Assembly: GCF_024586455.1 (NCBI RefSeq) | Contig: NC_065920.1 | Span: forward strand, 12,858,144-12,922,143 | Direction: 5' to 3' | DNA length: 64,000 nucleotides | DNA from: Bactrocera neohumeralis | Taxonomy: Eukaryota > Arthropoda > Insecta > Diptera > Tephritidae | In this document: positions 18,861 to 30,985 of the stretch, piece by piece | Position numbering within the stretch: the stretch's first letter is position 1 | Layout: every line of letters starts with the position of its first letter | Made by a program: the position numbers and the translations under genes | The notes under the pieces: generated by a model | Told to the model about the DNA's origin: nothing | The model's input: only the letters and a program-made list of their open reading frames with translations | The model's database searches: none

Positions 18861-20720
18861 GCGAACTCAAAGCCTGCGAAGCAGCAAAAAAGCGTGACTC
18901 TACTTCAGTTAGCAGTAGTTATTCTTTGATTTTGAGTACTTTCTAGCTTCTTGTATTTTAAACCTGATTTAAAAACCTGACTTTCACCAAAACGCATCCT
19001 AACCAATTGTAAACCCGATATTTGACTATAATTTTGCTGCATCATTTCCTAATGATAAGCTCAAAAACTCAAAATATCTCTGAACCGAACTTTTCGTGTT
19101 TTACCCGTTAGTAATACAAACCGTTAGGCAGCGAAAATAGATGCATAACCATCAAAATAAATTCCTTCTACTTCCTTTCGCTTACCAGCAGCTATCGGCA
19201 CAGCCGCACATTGAGCCACCATCCGTTTCGAATTCACCACAACATACTTTACAGCAACCAACAACATACGCGTCGGTAATGCAAAACCAAATCTACACCC
19301 ACACACACACCCAACCACATGAACACACATACATCGATAGCACCATCACTACAGGAACTAACCGAAAATAACGCACGAGAGCGTAAAATAAATCACCAGC
19401 ATTAATTTTATTACTGCGAACTATCCACACACAGCCACACAACACACACACCTACACAGAAAGCGTTTTGCATGCGATGGTAGATAGTATTTTGGTTTGG
19501 AAAGCGAAAAAAGCAATAATAATTTGAGTTACCCAAGCGCCCAACTATTTTTGGTTTGGCTGGTTAGTTGGCTGGTCGAATTGAGCGCCGCATTTCCGAT
19601 TTACTGCGAAAGTGTGTTAGTGTGTATGTGTGCGCGCGCTTTTCGGTCACTAGCATGACCACGTCGATAGCAATCGATTGAGTTGCTGCTGCAAACGATC
19701 GCCTAATGGCCAACTGCGCGCTGTCAGTTGGCCGCTCGACTGCTGCGCTGCTGCGGCGACAGCGAGGCTGCATATTAATCTTCGCCTATTGTTCGCATTT
19801 TATTACAAATTTCAACCGGCCGCACTAACACACGCGCACACATCGAAAAGTCGGCGAGCGAGCGATAGTGTTACCAACTATTTTAACCACAACGACGTTA
19901 CCGTTATGCACGGCGCAGCAGTGCTGTCGATGCCTGCCTTTTATATGAGCACTCAAACTCTGACTGCCTCGCGGCCATGCTCACACAAGCTCGCACCCAT
20001 TCACCCACACACTGTCCGTTGCAATATGTTTTTTTTTCTGTTGCCATCTAACATTGAATTATAACGGCTGTGGGTTTCCACAAATTTTAATTGAATAAAT
20101 TGTGTCCTTTTGCGAGTTAATTTATCTTCCCAACTGTGATTCTCCGTTTTGTCTGCATTTGTGGAAATTTATTGTAATTGCTCGGCGTTTAACTGTGCAT
20201 GCAGCATAATAAATGGGCGGCCCAGTTTCAAATGGTCACACTTTTTATGCAAACGCTTGTTTGTCGCACCTAAAACTTATGGAGATACTTAGAGTTAGAG
20301 AGATAGTAGAGTTATATCAAATTGATCAAGATGATGAGAGGAATTGAAAGATAATAATCGTTAAGTCCAGTCAAAATTTAGACATTTTGATGAAACTTGT
20401 TACATGGGGTGCCTGAAACCCTGAACGTTGCTATTGAAAAAGTGTAAAATCGAAAACAAATGCCCTCCCACAAAATTTCCTTAAAGGAAACCTGTAAAGT
20501 GCTATAACTAAGCCACAAATTAAGATGCAAGACTGCATCCGAATAGCAAGCAGTGTCTGCGCTCTAATTTTTTGTAAGTGGGAACGGTCTCGCCCTCTAA
20601 TAGACCCAAAATATATAGCCCACATCTTTAATACTGAAGCGTTGTTTTTAAAAATAGTCTTTCATTTGATTACCGTCCAAAATATCTGAAACAAATTATC
20701 GTGCTAAAAGAAAACTTATA
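18861..20720. other. Non-coding, partly less AT-rich stretch
   Basis: Bases 19130-20060 carry CACACA runs (19300-19330, 19430-19460) and GC-richer unique sequence. ORFs on both strands (for example 19678-20064 and 19564-19773) show no domain. This is the kind of DNA that often holds untranslated exons or enhancers in fly genomes, but I cannot point to a promoter. Confidence 0.4.
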
Positions 20721-20729
20721 AGAAGGTCT

Positions 20730-21775
20730 AGAAACTTTAACTTTCAGGAAAGTGAATTACCCCAAGGCGTATAGACCTCGTTAAGGGTTATTAAACTCGC
20801 TAAAGGTAAGTAAGGAAATTGACCTCAGGAAGTCCCGTTTTCCTCAATAAAGAGTAAAAAGAAGTCATGGATATCCGGAAAGGTTTAGAAAAGAGTCAGA
20901 AGTGTTTTCTAAGCAAACACCATTGACTTCTGGAAGGGTTGTTGTCCCCGCTAAAGAAACAAAAGTAATTGACTTATAATTATAAATAATATCATAAGAT
21001 TAAAAAAGAGTCATGAGTCTCCGGAAGCGCTTAGAACCAAAGGTCATAGACATCAAAAAGGATTGTTATCTTCGCTAACAGTAAACAAGAGGGTAATTTC
21101 CTTCAAGAATGATTGTTGTTCTTTCTAAAGATTAACAGAAGGATCATGGATCTCCGGAACGGTTATTAAATCAAAGATCATTAAGCTCAGCAAGGGATGT
21201 TGTCTTCGCTAAAGCTAAACAAGGGTAACTGACCCTAAAAAGGATTGTTGTACACGCTAAAGAAAAACAAAAGGGCTATGGCTCTCCTGAAGCGGTTTTA
21301 AACAAAAAACCATTGTTTTACGGAAAGGTTGTTGTCCTTGCTAAAGCTAAAAAAGGAAATTTAACTTGGAATGGGTAGCTCTCCGCGCAAAAGATATACA
21401 AAGCGGTCAAGAAGTGTTGTCTTACTCGCTTAAGATTAAATAATAGTGATGGATTTCCAGAAGGATTTAGAACCAATGGGCACCTCAAAAAGTATTGTTG
21501 TCTTACCTAAAAGTAAACAAAAGGGTAATATCTTTTAAGAATTATCGTTGTTTAAATATTAAAAAAGGATTGTGGATCTCCGAAATGGTTATTAAACCAT
21601 AGATCATTGACTACGGGAAAGGTTTTTGTCCACGCTGAAGCCAAAAACAGGGTAATTGACTTAAAACGGTTTACTGTCCTCATGATTTTTGGACCAGTTG
21701 TCAATGACTTCGGGAAATGTTGTTGTCCTCGCTAAATGTGAACAAAAGTCATTGACTTCAAAAAGGGTTAACCCG
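20730..21775 (+). repeat. Degenerate tandem minisatellite (TTGTTGTCCTCGCTAAAG units)
   Basis: Short blocks such as GGTTGTTGTCCTCGCTAAAG (21719), 'GGGTAATTGACTT', 'GGATCATGGATCTCCGGAA' and 'ATTAAACCAAAGATCATTGAC' recur in the same order. TTGTTGTC-like words occur near 20940, 21063, 21112, 21193, 21240, 21325, 21410, 21490, 21545, 21620, 21668 and 21720, which suggests a composite unit near 130 bp built from two halves. Strong drift between units. No coding frame survives. Confidence 0.75.
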
Positions 21776-23784
21776 TATTTTATTAATTTTATGAATAAAA
21801 TTTTCCAAATAAGTGGTAGCACTTTTCAATAAAACATTTTTAAAACTCACCTCAATCTGTGAAGTTTCTAATTTATAAATTATATTAAATTAAAATAAAA
21901 AAAAAGTATGCTAATTTTTTTTTAATCTTTCGAGTCTGTTCTCCTATTGAAAAATGTGTATAAATATAGTATAAAATAGGTTCCGGAATCTTTTAAATAA
22001 GGGTCTATATCAAACATTTCGAGGTATGCAATCTTCGTAGCAGAAGGCTTCAACTTGTTTATGCATATACGGATGTCTTATTTACCGCATGACAAGTCCC
22101 TTCATGCTCATGCTGAGACCCTTTAAACCCAGTTGGAGTCATTGAGATGTAATCAGCAAGTATTATCTTCTAGACTAATAGAACAATCAAAGGTTTTGGC
22201 ATGCAAAAAACTTATTTCAGTTGAGTTTAAGATGGTATAGACAACTGGTAGTCATGCTGGCGGCGCTAATGAAAACTCCTCGAATTTTATAAAAAAAAGG
22301 ATGTGAAATCGCTTTAATGAAATACGAAGATTTCTCCCACGTGTTTATATTTGGAGCCAATAACTGTGTTCTTCAAACAATACTTAAGTGAGAAGTCACG
22401 AAGGACACACATTTTAGGCGTATACGCAAAAATTTTAGTTTCTGAACTCGATGACGCGTCTACGGCTAAGTAGATCACTAACAGGATTTAATTTGAAGCT
22501 TTAAAGTCTGCGCTGAAATCTATGCGCTGTAAAAGCGCTAACGCCGTCATTAAAGTGTTTATTTGCGTAGGCGTATATGTGGCAAACAGAAATTGCAATT
22601 TAAATATTACTGGCGCTCATCCAAGCAATAATTTTCTCACTTTGCCGATTGCGCGCAATGACGTCGTTGGCAGCGCGATATGCTGGCGCGGCCATACACA
22701 AATTGCTTGCCTGCCAAATGCAGCTGTGATGGCAGTGAAGACAACAACAACTGCACTTCCACCCGCACACATGCATAATATCAAGTGTAAGTGTTGACGC
22801 TCACTTTTTAAGCACAAGCGCATGGCATACTTATAGGCGCCGCGCACCAATGATTCCGCCTGCAGCCTGATTTCTGAGTAAGTCTTCACTTTTGAGCGCA
22901 GCGCTGGCTCAGGCCGCGCTCGCATGTCCTTCCATTGCTGCACGGTTGGCTGCGCCTTTGATTTGGCGCGCGCTGCTGCTTGCTTGGGCAGACAGCATTT
23001 ATTTTTTCCAATTACGTATCTCTCCCGAGTTGCGCCTACAACTTTCACTCGTTGCCAACCAACCATAATCGGCGGCGCATCCAGCAGCTCCAGCGTTTAA
23101 TTCACGTTTGCTCCACTAGATATGCAGCCAACAGTAAATTCGCTGGCAAAGCAAACACTTCCAGAAATCGGGAAGGCAGCCGTTGCGCACACATTTTTTC
23201 CGCGTTTCGTGCAGGCGGCTGTACCGCGCGGTCAGACGCTGCAATTTGCGAGCGCTCTTTAGCATATTCTTTGAATATTTTACGGCCGAATGCATAAGTG
23301 CCTGCACACACACCAATAAAGTCGTGGCTATATCGAGCGTATGAAGACGCGGCAAATATGTGATTGCGCGGCGCGTTGAAGCGCTTGCAAGACGCCGGCG
23401 TTGTTGTTGTTGCTGGCGAGAATTTATTCCTTCACAGATTGCTGTGAAGTTATAAATCCTATTAAAATGTGATTTGTTTCGCCGTGATTTGGCCAACGGC
23501 GCGCGCTAATACTTTCACATGACCCGCTTTCTGCTGAACGATTTTTGTTCGTTGAAGTAGAGGAAAGTGTTGCGGAATAACGTGAGACTAAGTTAAATGA
23601 AGAAGTTGTTAGAAACTACTGATTCTTTTTTTTATATGCGGTTGCTTAAGAATTATCTTCCGGTTGTTTCTCTTACGATTTACCTTGGGCCAGAAATACC
23701 GTACGACTGCCCAACTGCTGTTAATTTACTAAGACTTGCTGGTTTGTTCCAGGGCCAAACAGTGCAGTAGTGAAACAGAAGTTG
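21776..23784. other. Non-coding; GC-richer unique island at 22500-23560
   Basis: The island has GCGC-rich words and long ORFs on both strands (149 codons at 22617-23066 minus, 126 codons at 23116-23496 minus, 105 codons at 22980-23297 plus), none with a domain and all overlapping each other. I therefore treat it as unique non-coding or regulatory DNA, possibly a 5' leader region. Confidence 0.4.
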
Positions 23785-24165
23785 CTAACGGAGCTCCCAC
23801 CCGCTCTCATTCCTTAGTATTTCCTTAGTAATTGAGACTGAAGTATCTGTCCTAGCAAGCTCATCAGCTTTGCAGTTTCCTGCGATACCGCTGTGGCAGT
23901 CCAGTCTAATCATAAGACTCGATGCTGGAAATAAGTAGTCTAGAAATCTGTTCCCTATTGTTGAGCGCACAGTCTATGAACTCAAGGCTAATATCGCTGC
24001 ACTTCTACGAGAGTGGACACTAAAGGAAGCTGCGCTTCGTGGCAGTAGATCGACTACTATCTTTATGGCAGCCACCTCTACTTGGAAGAGTGGTCTGGAA
24101 GCATAAAACTGCAGCTGATGAAAAGTTTCAAACAACCCTGCCCGCGAGCTTGGATCCACCCGTAA
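23785..24165 (-). mobile_element. Non-LTR retrotransposon relic (RNase H domain)
   Basis: Minus-strand frames, from the high end: FQVEVAAIKIVVDLLPRSAA (about 24030-24090), then SRRSAAILALSS (to 23974), then CHSGIAGNCKADELART (about 23845-23900). These are the successive RNase H motifs of R1/jockey-like ORF2, broken by at least one frameshift. Confidence 0.8.
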
Positions 24166-24339
24166 AAAAGTTCACGCCGCTCTCTTCCAGCGAGTCCTTC
24201 TCTTCCATGCCTCCCTTGAAGGTATATATAAGCCGGGAAGACACAACCAGGATTCCAGAGTTCTCAGTCATCTAGGTACCCATATTCTTTAGTCTAGGGG
24301 AAGCTTTCGCAGGTATGTGGTCCGTAGTGCAGCCAATTG

Positions 24340-24640
24340 GACACTCTCTAATTTTTTCGCGAGTTTAGTCTTCTCCAGCGCCATCCTTCTTTTTCTTTAT
24401 TGGCGTAGGCAACGCTTACGCGGTTATAGCCAAGTTTACAACAGCGCGCCAGAAGAACGCTTCTGTTTGCTGTTTGGTACCAATTGGAGATTCCAAGTGT
24501 AGTCAGGTACTTCTCCACCTGGTCTTTTCTACGGAGTGAAGGTCTTTCTCTTCCCCTGCATCCCCTGGCGGGTACTGCGTCGAGTATTCTCAGAGCCAAT
24601 TTCATCCACTTGGACGACATGACCTGTCAATTCTCTCACC
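24340..24640 (-). mobile_element. RTE-like non-LTR ORF2 C-terminus
   Basis: The minus strand reads RPSLRRKDQVEKYLTTLGI followed by SNWYQTANRS, the 'GRP.LRW.DQVE.DL..LGI..W...A.DR' pattern that ends ORF2 of RTE-type elements. A plus-strand relative with the preceding part is at 57.9-58.3 kb. It is separate from the RNase H relic just downstream. Confidence 0.65.
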
Positions 24641-26360
24641 CTAAGCTGTTTTCTACCTGGGGTCGTGAGCTGCTTGGTGGTAAGCTTTTTGGAGAGTCCC
24701 AGACTTTTGTCAATGTATCCTTATAATACAGAGAATTAAATTTCTGCACCTAAATATATTCTCAGACTTAAATGATAGTAATGAGCAGTCTTGCCCAGCA
24801 ATAGTTTTGATTTTTAGAGTGGCGATCTTATGAAAATCTTTGTTTGCGACGGTTCTCTTTATTCGTCTGACGTGTCATATCCTCACATTTCTTAATATCG
24901 AATATTAATATGTTCCCTGACTCTGTGAGCATGTCTTCGATTTATCAGTTTTGGTTAACCTTTTTTCGATCGGGAGATGGATAACAGCTTTCTGCTTTTA
25001 AGTCACAATGCAAGTCTCAAGTTTTCTCTTCCCTTCGAGAAACATTTCAATTTTCTTAGTAAAAACCTTTAAACTCTTCCACTGCTGACTCAATCTAGAA
25101 TTAGTGTTATTGCTACATACACAAGCAAGCAAAGCTTTATCTCATTGTGCTTCATAGAAACATCCCTCTTTACCTCTTCAATGGCACATTCATATATTAT
25201 TACATATATAAACAACCTGGTTCGTCGGTTAATTCCAATCAAACTTTGGCAGCACTTCAAAGGCGCAAATAAAAGGTAAAATATTCATAAAACACGACAC
25301 GCAGCACCACTTAAGATAAGATACTCGAATTTTGCGTCGAAAAGCATGACATGATACCCATGTTTTGTGTTTATGTAAACGAATGAATCGACTTAATCAG
25401 GATTTGTGGCTTCCAAGTGACCATAAAGTAACACACACATACGCACCTGCACACGTACAGGCATACTTATATGTGTGGCAATCAGGCTTCGTGTTGTAAA
25501 TATGAGGTTTGCTCGGCAAAATACTTAATCAAGCTTAGAAATAGCAAAATTATAAATAAAGAGTTGGCTCGACTTCGAAGTGTTGAGCACTTGTACCGTT
25601 ATATATGCATCACTGTGTAGAGTATATGTACTATATGTATGTTTACTTTACCACAAAGTGCTTGGAAAAGTGACTACACTTTAGTTCAAATAGGCAGCAA
25701 TTTTGTCAACTTTATTTACAGAACTCGAAACTTGTCCACACTAACCGTGTGCATGTGTGTGGGTCTAATTGTAAGGTACAAAATTGTTGAAGCAAACTTT
25801 TTGGAGAGTACAACAGTGTTACTGAAACCTGGTACTCTTGCAAAAACTAGTTCCCAACTAGTGACTTTCGATTGATTATCTTTGTTAAATAGTTCCAAAA
25901 GAATATCGCTGATTATAGTTGGCGATAAATAACTGGTTCCAATTGCTCCCCCAATAAAGAGTTACGTGAAGTGTGAATAGTTCAGTCTGTAGTAGGAACA
26001 ATTTATGCACCTTTGCAACTCATCTTTGAACACAACCGTTGCTAGTCACATTTTCGACCGGGATTACGCCACAGCCCTGCTGTATGCAATATGTGTTGAA
26101 GTGATTGTGGGTAATGGCAATAGTAGCTTTACTTAACAACTCACATTGTTGCCGGTGCTTGGCTTTGTTACGCCTACATCCAATAAACGAAATTTCCAAT
26201 TATGTCAGCAAAACCGCAAACTTCTAAAGGCTGCCTGGGAGGCTATGTGGTATATGTAACTCTAAATGTATGATTTGTATACTAAGCGGGTATATTAGGG
26301 CGGCACTTTCAATATAACAAATATAATAATAAAGTTAGAAAGAAGTTGAAAATTCATTTT
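24641..26360. other. AT-rich stretch, nothing recognised
   Basis: Short ORFs only (for example 25639-25875). CA-rich words at 25430-25480. No domain, RNA gene or long repeat seen. Confidence 0.4.
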
Positions 26361-26374
26361 CACTTCTTTAGTTA

Positions 26375-27715
26375 GGTGGCAACCCTGTTTCGCACTATAT
26401 CAAAATTTCAGTTATTTTTCTTAAGTTATGGGCATATTAATTTGCACGCATTCTAAATTTGTTCAATACCATTTTCTACAATAGGTGGCAACACTAATAA
26501 AAATAAGTTTTTAAAATATTACTAGTGGCATTCATTTTTACAAGGTTTCTTAAATGACACAACATATTTCTTTTATATTAAAAAATATTACTACTGTGCT
26601 AGGTGGCAACTCTAATCCGAAAAAACTCAAATTTAAATTGTTCTAGAATACTAAAGGCCGAATTTGTTTTTTTAATTTTATGCACTCTATAATATTTCAT
26701 ATTTATAATTTTTTTGCTTAAAGTGGCAACGCTGACCCTAAATTTTTATTAAGAACAGGTAAAACTATTCAACTTATACCAAAATATTTAACCTAATATT
26801 ATTTATTCGAATATTTTGCTTGTTATTTTTATAAAAGGTGGCAACTCTAATATGAAAAATATCAAAATTAAATCGTTCTAGTATACTAGCAGACGAATTT
26901 ATTTTAAATGTTTTACACTTTATAATATTTCCTATTTAATGTTTTCTTGCTTAAAGTGGCAACGCTGATCCCAAACTTTTGTCAATAACTGCTAAAACTA
27001 TTCAAATTACTTACTGAAAAATATTTATTATAATATTATTTATTATAATATTATTTAATTAAGTTTTTTTATAAAAGGTGGCAACTTTTCTCCAACAGTT
27101 AATTATTTATTATTATATTAATTTTAAAGCGCTGTCTTCAAGGACATATGGCCGCTATAACACAAGTGTTAATAATTAAAAAAAAATTTAGTTTTGTGCT
27201 AGATGGCAACTCTTTACCGAAAAATATCAAATTCAAAAATATTTTTAGAATATTGGTAACCGGGTTTATTTTAAATGTTATGTTACTATTAATAATATTT
27301 TCTATTTATTATTTTTTTGCGTAAAGTGGCAACACTGTACCTAAATTTTTTTCACTATACGCTAATTAACCAATTATCAGTAATAATTACTAATTACTTC
27401 AACTTACTGCAAAATATTTATGTAATATTTTTTTTATAAAAGGTGGCAACTCTTTTCCAACTATAATTTATAACTATTTTCAAACTACACACTTTTCGAA
27501 AAGCTATCTCAAAAACGACAGAAATCGTAAATGTAATAATATTTTAAAATTAATTAATTGCAATATATGAAGGTGGCAGCATTGTTTTTCCAAAAATATA
27601 TATTTTCAAAATAAAATTGTATTTATACTTCACATACCACGGAAACTGTACATGTAAAAATATTTTAAATATAATTTATTGCAATATACATATGTACATA
27701 CATAAGTGGCAACAC
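26375..27715 (+). repeat. Array A: ~120-bp degenerate tandem repeat with GGTGGCAAC core
   Basis: The core (R)GTGGCAAC appears at 26375, 26484, 26602, 26722, 26837, 26955, 27077, 27202 (AGATGGCAAC), 27325, 27442, 27572 (GGTGGCAGC) and 27705. The spacings are 109, 118, 120, 115, 118, 122, 125, 123, 117, 130 and 133 bp. The DNA between is very AT-rich and mostly diverged. Alternating flanks (AAAAGGTGGCAACTCT versus TTAAAGTGGCAACGCTG) and a shared word (TTCTAGWATACTA after 26602 and 26837) point to a dimeric higher-order unit of about 235 bp in the middle of the array. Confidence 0.9.
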
Positions 27716-29290
27716 TGTTTTTCCAGTAATAAATATTTTAAGAAATAAAATTTGTATATACGCATACTTATATGATAACATTGTGTTATTTTGCTCTCAG
27801 GCACACCTTAGTATATCCATATCTATACACGCCTACTCGTATATACCGTTATAGTATTATGTTTTGACCAACACAAGCCTTATACGCTTACACTGCTTTG
27901 TGGCAATTGTAAAACAGTTATGTGCTACGCCATATAGGGATATCATGCGCCTTTTGTTGATGCTGACATTTTTGGCTCATTCAAGCGACTGCAGCATTGT
28001 GCTCATCATTCGGCAACATTTTAACGTCGCCACCAGCAGAGTTCGACTGTCTTCAATGCAAACAATAGAGGCATGGAAGTAGACCTATACTTTGATTGCG
28101 CACAACAATACGGTGTACACGAAGAAGTGTATGTATGTGTGTATTTAAATAATCATGAAGGTGAATCCTGAAAATTCGGGTTTTCAAACACCCGACTTCG
28201 GGATCCTGATAAAAATTTTTTTGCTGAGTAGAGTAATGCTATAAGTACATATATATGTATAAATGTATACCGAAATATGTATCTATGTATCTAAACAAGC
28301 GTGAAGTTGAATCCCGAAAATTCCAAAATCCGTTGGAAATATAAGCTTTTTTTGCTGAATAGCGCAATGGTATAAGGATATATATGTATGTATGTAAATG
28401 TAGTCCCGAAATATTCGGGATCCCGCATATCGGGACTAAGCTCTTTAGTGTGAACGCCTATAAATGATAACCTTTGATTGCATACTTCACTGTGCTATTA
28501 ATGCACTTTAGCTTTGTTAGTGTGAGGCGGGAGGTATATTGAAATTATGATGGCATTTATGCTTAAGCGGCTTTTGTAAATTAGTCGGTCGATTTTTAAA
28601 TTGCACAAGCATGTTTTATCTACAGAAAAACTGATATATAGTATAACGAAGTGCAGGGCAAATCAATTGAGAGTGGAGTGAAAGTTGATACGTTGCAACA
28701 TTGATGAGCATACAAAAATGTTTTTCAACCAAAAAATGGTGGCAATATTGAAGAAATTCGACCAGCAAAATATCACGAAATAAATCAAATATACGCACAA
28801 AAACCATTATATTGTTTAAAAGCAACTTGTACCGTTAATAAGCACAAATAACGCTGCTGATACGCACAACAAAGTCTGTTATGACAGTTGCGTTAATCAT
28901 AGCATGACAAAAATATAAAATAATATTTGAATGCGTTTCTGTCGAATGTTACGTATACGCCCCGACAAGCGACAATAAAAACCGGATAAATATTATGTCA
29001 AAACATATAAATAACCGGCAGGTATCATAATTACCTGAGAGCAAAAAAAGTGCAACAAAGAGCAACAGTTCAACTGCGCAAACTCACCAGAGCAAAAAAC
29101 GGAAAAGTAATTGAAAAAGTCTGGAGAGAAAACATGGCAAAATAATGCAATACTACATTAAGGCAATTTGTACAAAGCAAAAGTGAATTAACAGGAAGCA
29201 TTTTCATACGAGCGTGAAATGTGCGTGAAGTATTTGACAGCTCCGAACAATTGCTTCATTTTTGCATTGAAATTTTATTTTAGACAAAAA
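27716..29290. other. Spacer between oppositely oriented arrays A and B
   Basis: Bases 28160-28440 contain CCCGAAATATTCGGGATCCCG-like blocks related to those at 2.0-2.8 kb. Bases 29030-29230 are purine-rich unique sequence resembling a fly 5' leader (many CAA/AAG words), without a linked ORF. The 72-codon ORF at 27864-28082 has no domain. Confidence 0.5.
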
Positions 29291-29294
29291 AAAA

Positions 29295-30985
29295 GATGCC
29301 ACCTGTTTAAAAATTTTGAGACAAAAAAATTTCATCGGGAGAAATTGTATAAACTGATGATCTAAAAAAACATGAAATAGAACATTATTAAAAAAATTTT
29401 TAGGTGGTAGTTGCCACCTATTAAAAAATAAAAATATAATAAAACCAATTAATTAATGAAGTATAAGTTTGTGAACTGAAGGTTTCAAAATGCCTTCATT
29501 TAAAAATATTTTTTTAATATGGTTGCCAGCTTTTAACAAAGTAAATGAAAAACAGTAATTAAAAATGTAATAAAATAAATAAATTATTGCAATATGGGCA
29601 TGAAAACTAAACTGTTTTCACTTAAAACTATTTTTAGGAGATGGTTGCCACCTATTAAAAAATTAAAAAATATACTAAAATAAATTAATTAATGCAATAT
29701 GGGTCTGAATACCGAAAAATTTCAGAATGCTTTCAAATAAAAAATTTTTACGATGGTTGCCACCTGTCCAAAAATTGTATATATGAAAAATAATAATTGA
29801 AAATATAATAAAGTAAAATGCTTGTTGCAATATGGGTGAGAAACCAAAAACATTTTTATCAAAAAACTTGCTTGGTGATGGTTGCCACATGTTAAAAATA
29901 CCATAAATTAATTATGGCATTATGAGTATAAAAACCAAAGGTTTCAGAATGCTTAAGTTTGAAAATATTTTTGTGAAAGGTTGCCATAAAATGCATGTAA
30001 TAGTTCATTATGAGTATGGAAAATAAAAAATATTTTTAATGAGCGGTTGCCAGCTTTTGAAAATAGAATAAAAAAAAATAATTATTTCAATATATGTAAG
30101 TGAAAAAACGAAAAAGCATTTAAAAAAATTCAAAAAGCTTGCCAACTGTTTAAAAAATTATAATTGGAAAAGAAATTAAAGAACTGAATATTGCCATATG
30201 AGTATGAAAAAATAATTTAACAAAAAAATATTATTGCCTTATAAGCCTGCAAACCGAAAGGTTTTAGAACGTTTACAACAAAAAATTTTTGTGAAAGGTT
30301 GCCAAATGTTAAAAATAACTTGAAAAAGGCATAACAAATAATAATTTTAGGTTTCAGATCGTTTCCTATTAAAAATTTTTTGCGAAAGGTTGCCACATGT
30401 TAAAAATAATAATTTTAAACGGTATAACAGATAATAATTTTAGGTTTCAGATCGTTTCCTAATAAAAATTTTTACGAAAGGTCGCCACAAATTAAAAATA
30501 ATAATTTAAAAAGTATATCGAAACTTAATTTTTGCATTATGAGTATATGAATCGAAAGTTTTCAGATTAATTTTATTTCAGATTATTTTTTCAAAAGGTT
30601 TGGCAACCCAAAGCAAAAGTTTTCAGAACGTTTCCAATTTAAAATTATGTGAAAGGTTGCCACATGTTAAAAATAATACTTTAAAAATTTAAATCAGAAA
30701 TGAGTTTTAGGTTTCAGGACGTTACCCATTGAAAAATGTTTGTGAAATGTTGCCACATGTTAAAAAAAGGTTATTTAAAAAGTTGTATCAGAAATTAATT
30801 TTCTCGTATGGGCATGAAAACCAAAAGTTTTATAATTAATTTTATTTAAAATTATTTTTGCAAAAGTCTGGCAACCCGAAAATTGAAAAAATTAAATTGA
30901 TAAAGTATCCTAATATAAATTTCGAACTAAAAAGCTTTAATAAAGTTTCAAGTTAAAGAAAAAACTGACATAAGGGTTGCCACCC
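29295..30985 (-). repeat. Array B: ~90-125-bp degenerate tandem repeat with GTTGCCACC core
   Basis: The reverse complement of array A's core, GTTGCCAC(C/A) or a close variant, starts at 29295, 29410, 29522, 29644, 29756, 29881, 29980, 30046, 30138, 30298, 30389, 30481, 30656, 30749 and 30976. Two inverted-form TGGCAACCC words lie at about 30600 and 30865. Units share GCAATATGGGTATGAAAACC and TTTCAGAATGCTT filler, seen repeatedly from 29592 to 29955. Spacings are less regular than in A. Confidence 0.88.

Noticed and set aside
22617..23066. 149-codon minus-strand ORF in a GC-richer island
   Set aside because: Overlaps other long ORFs on both strands, has no domain and no promoter or poly(A) signal in phase; GC-rich DNA gives longer chance ORFs.
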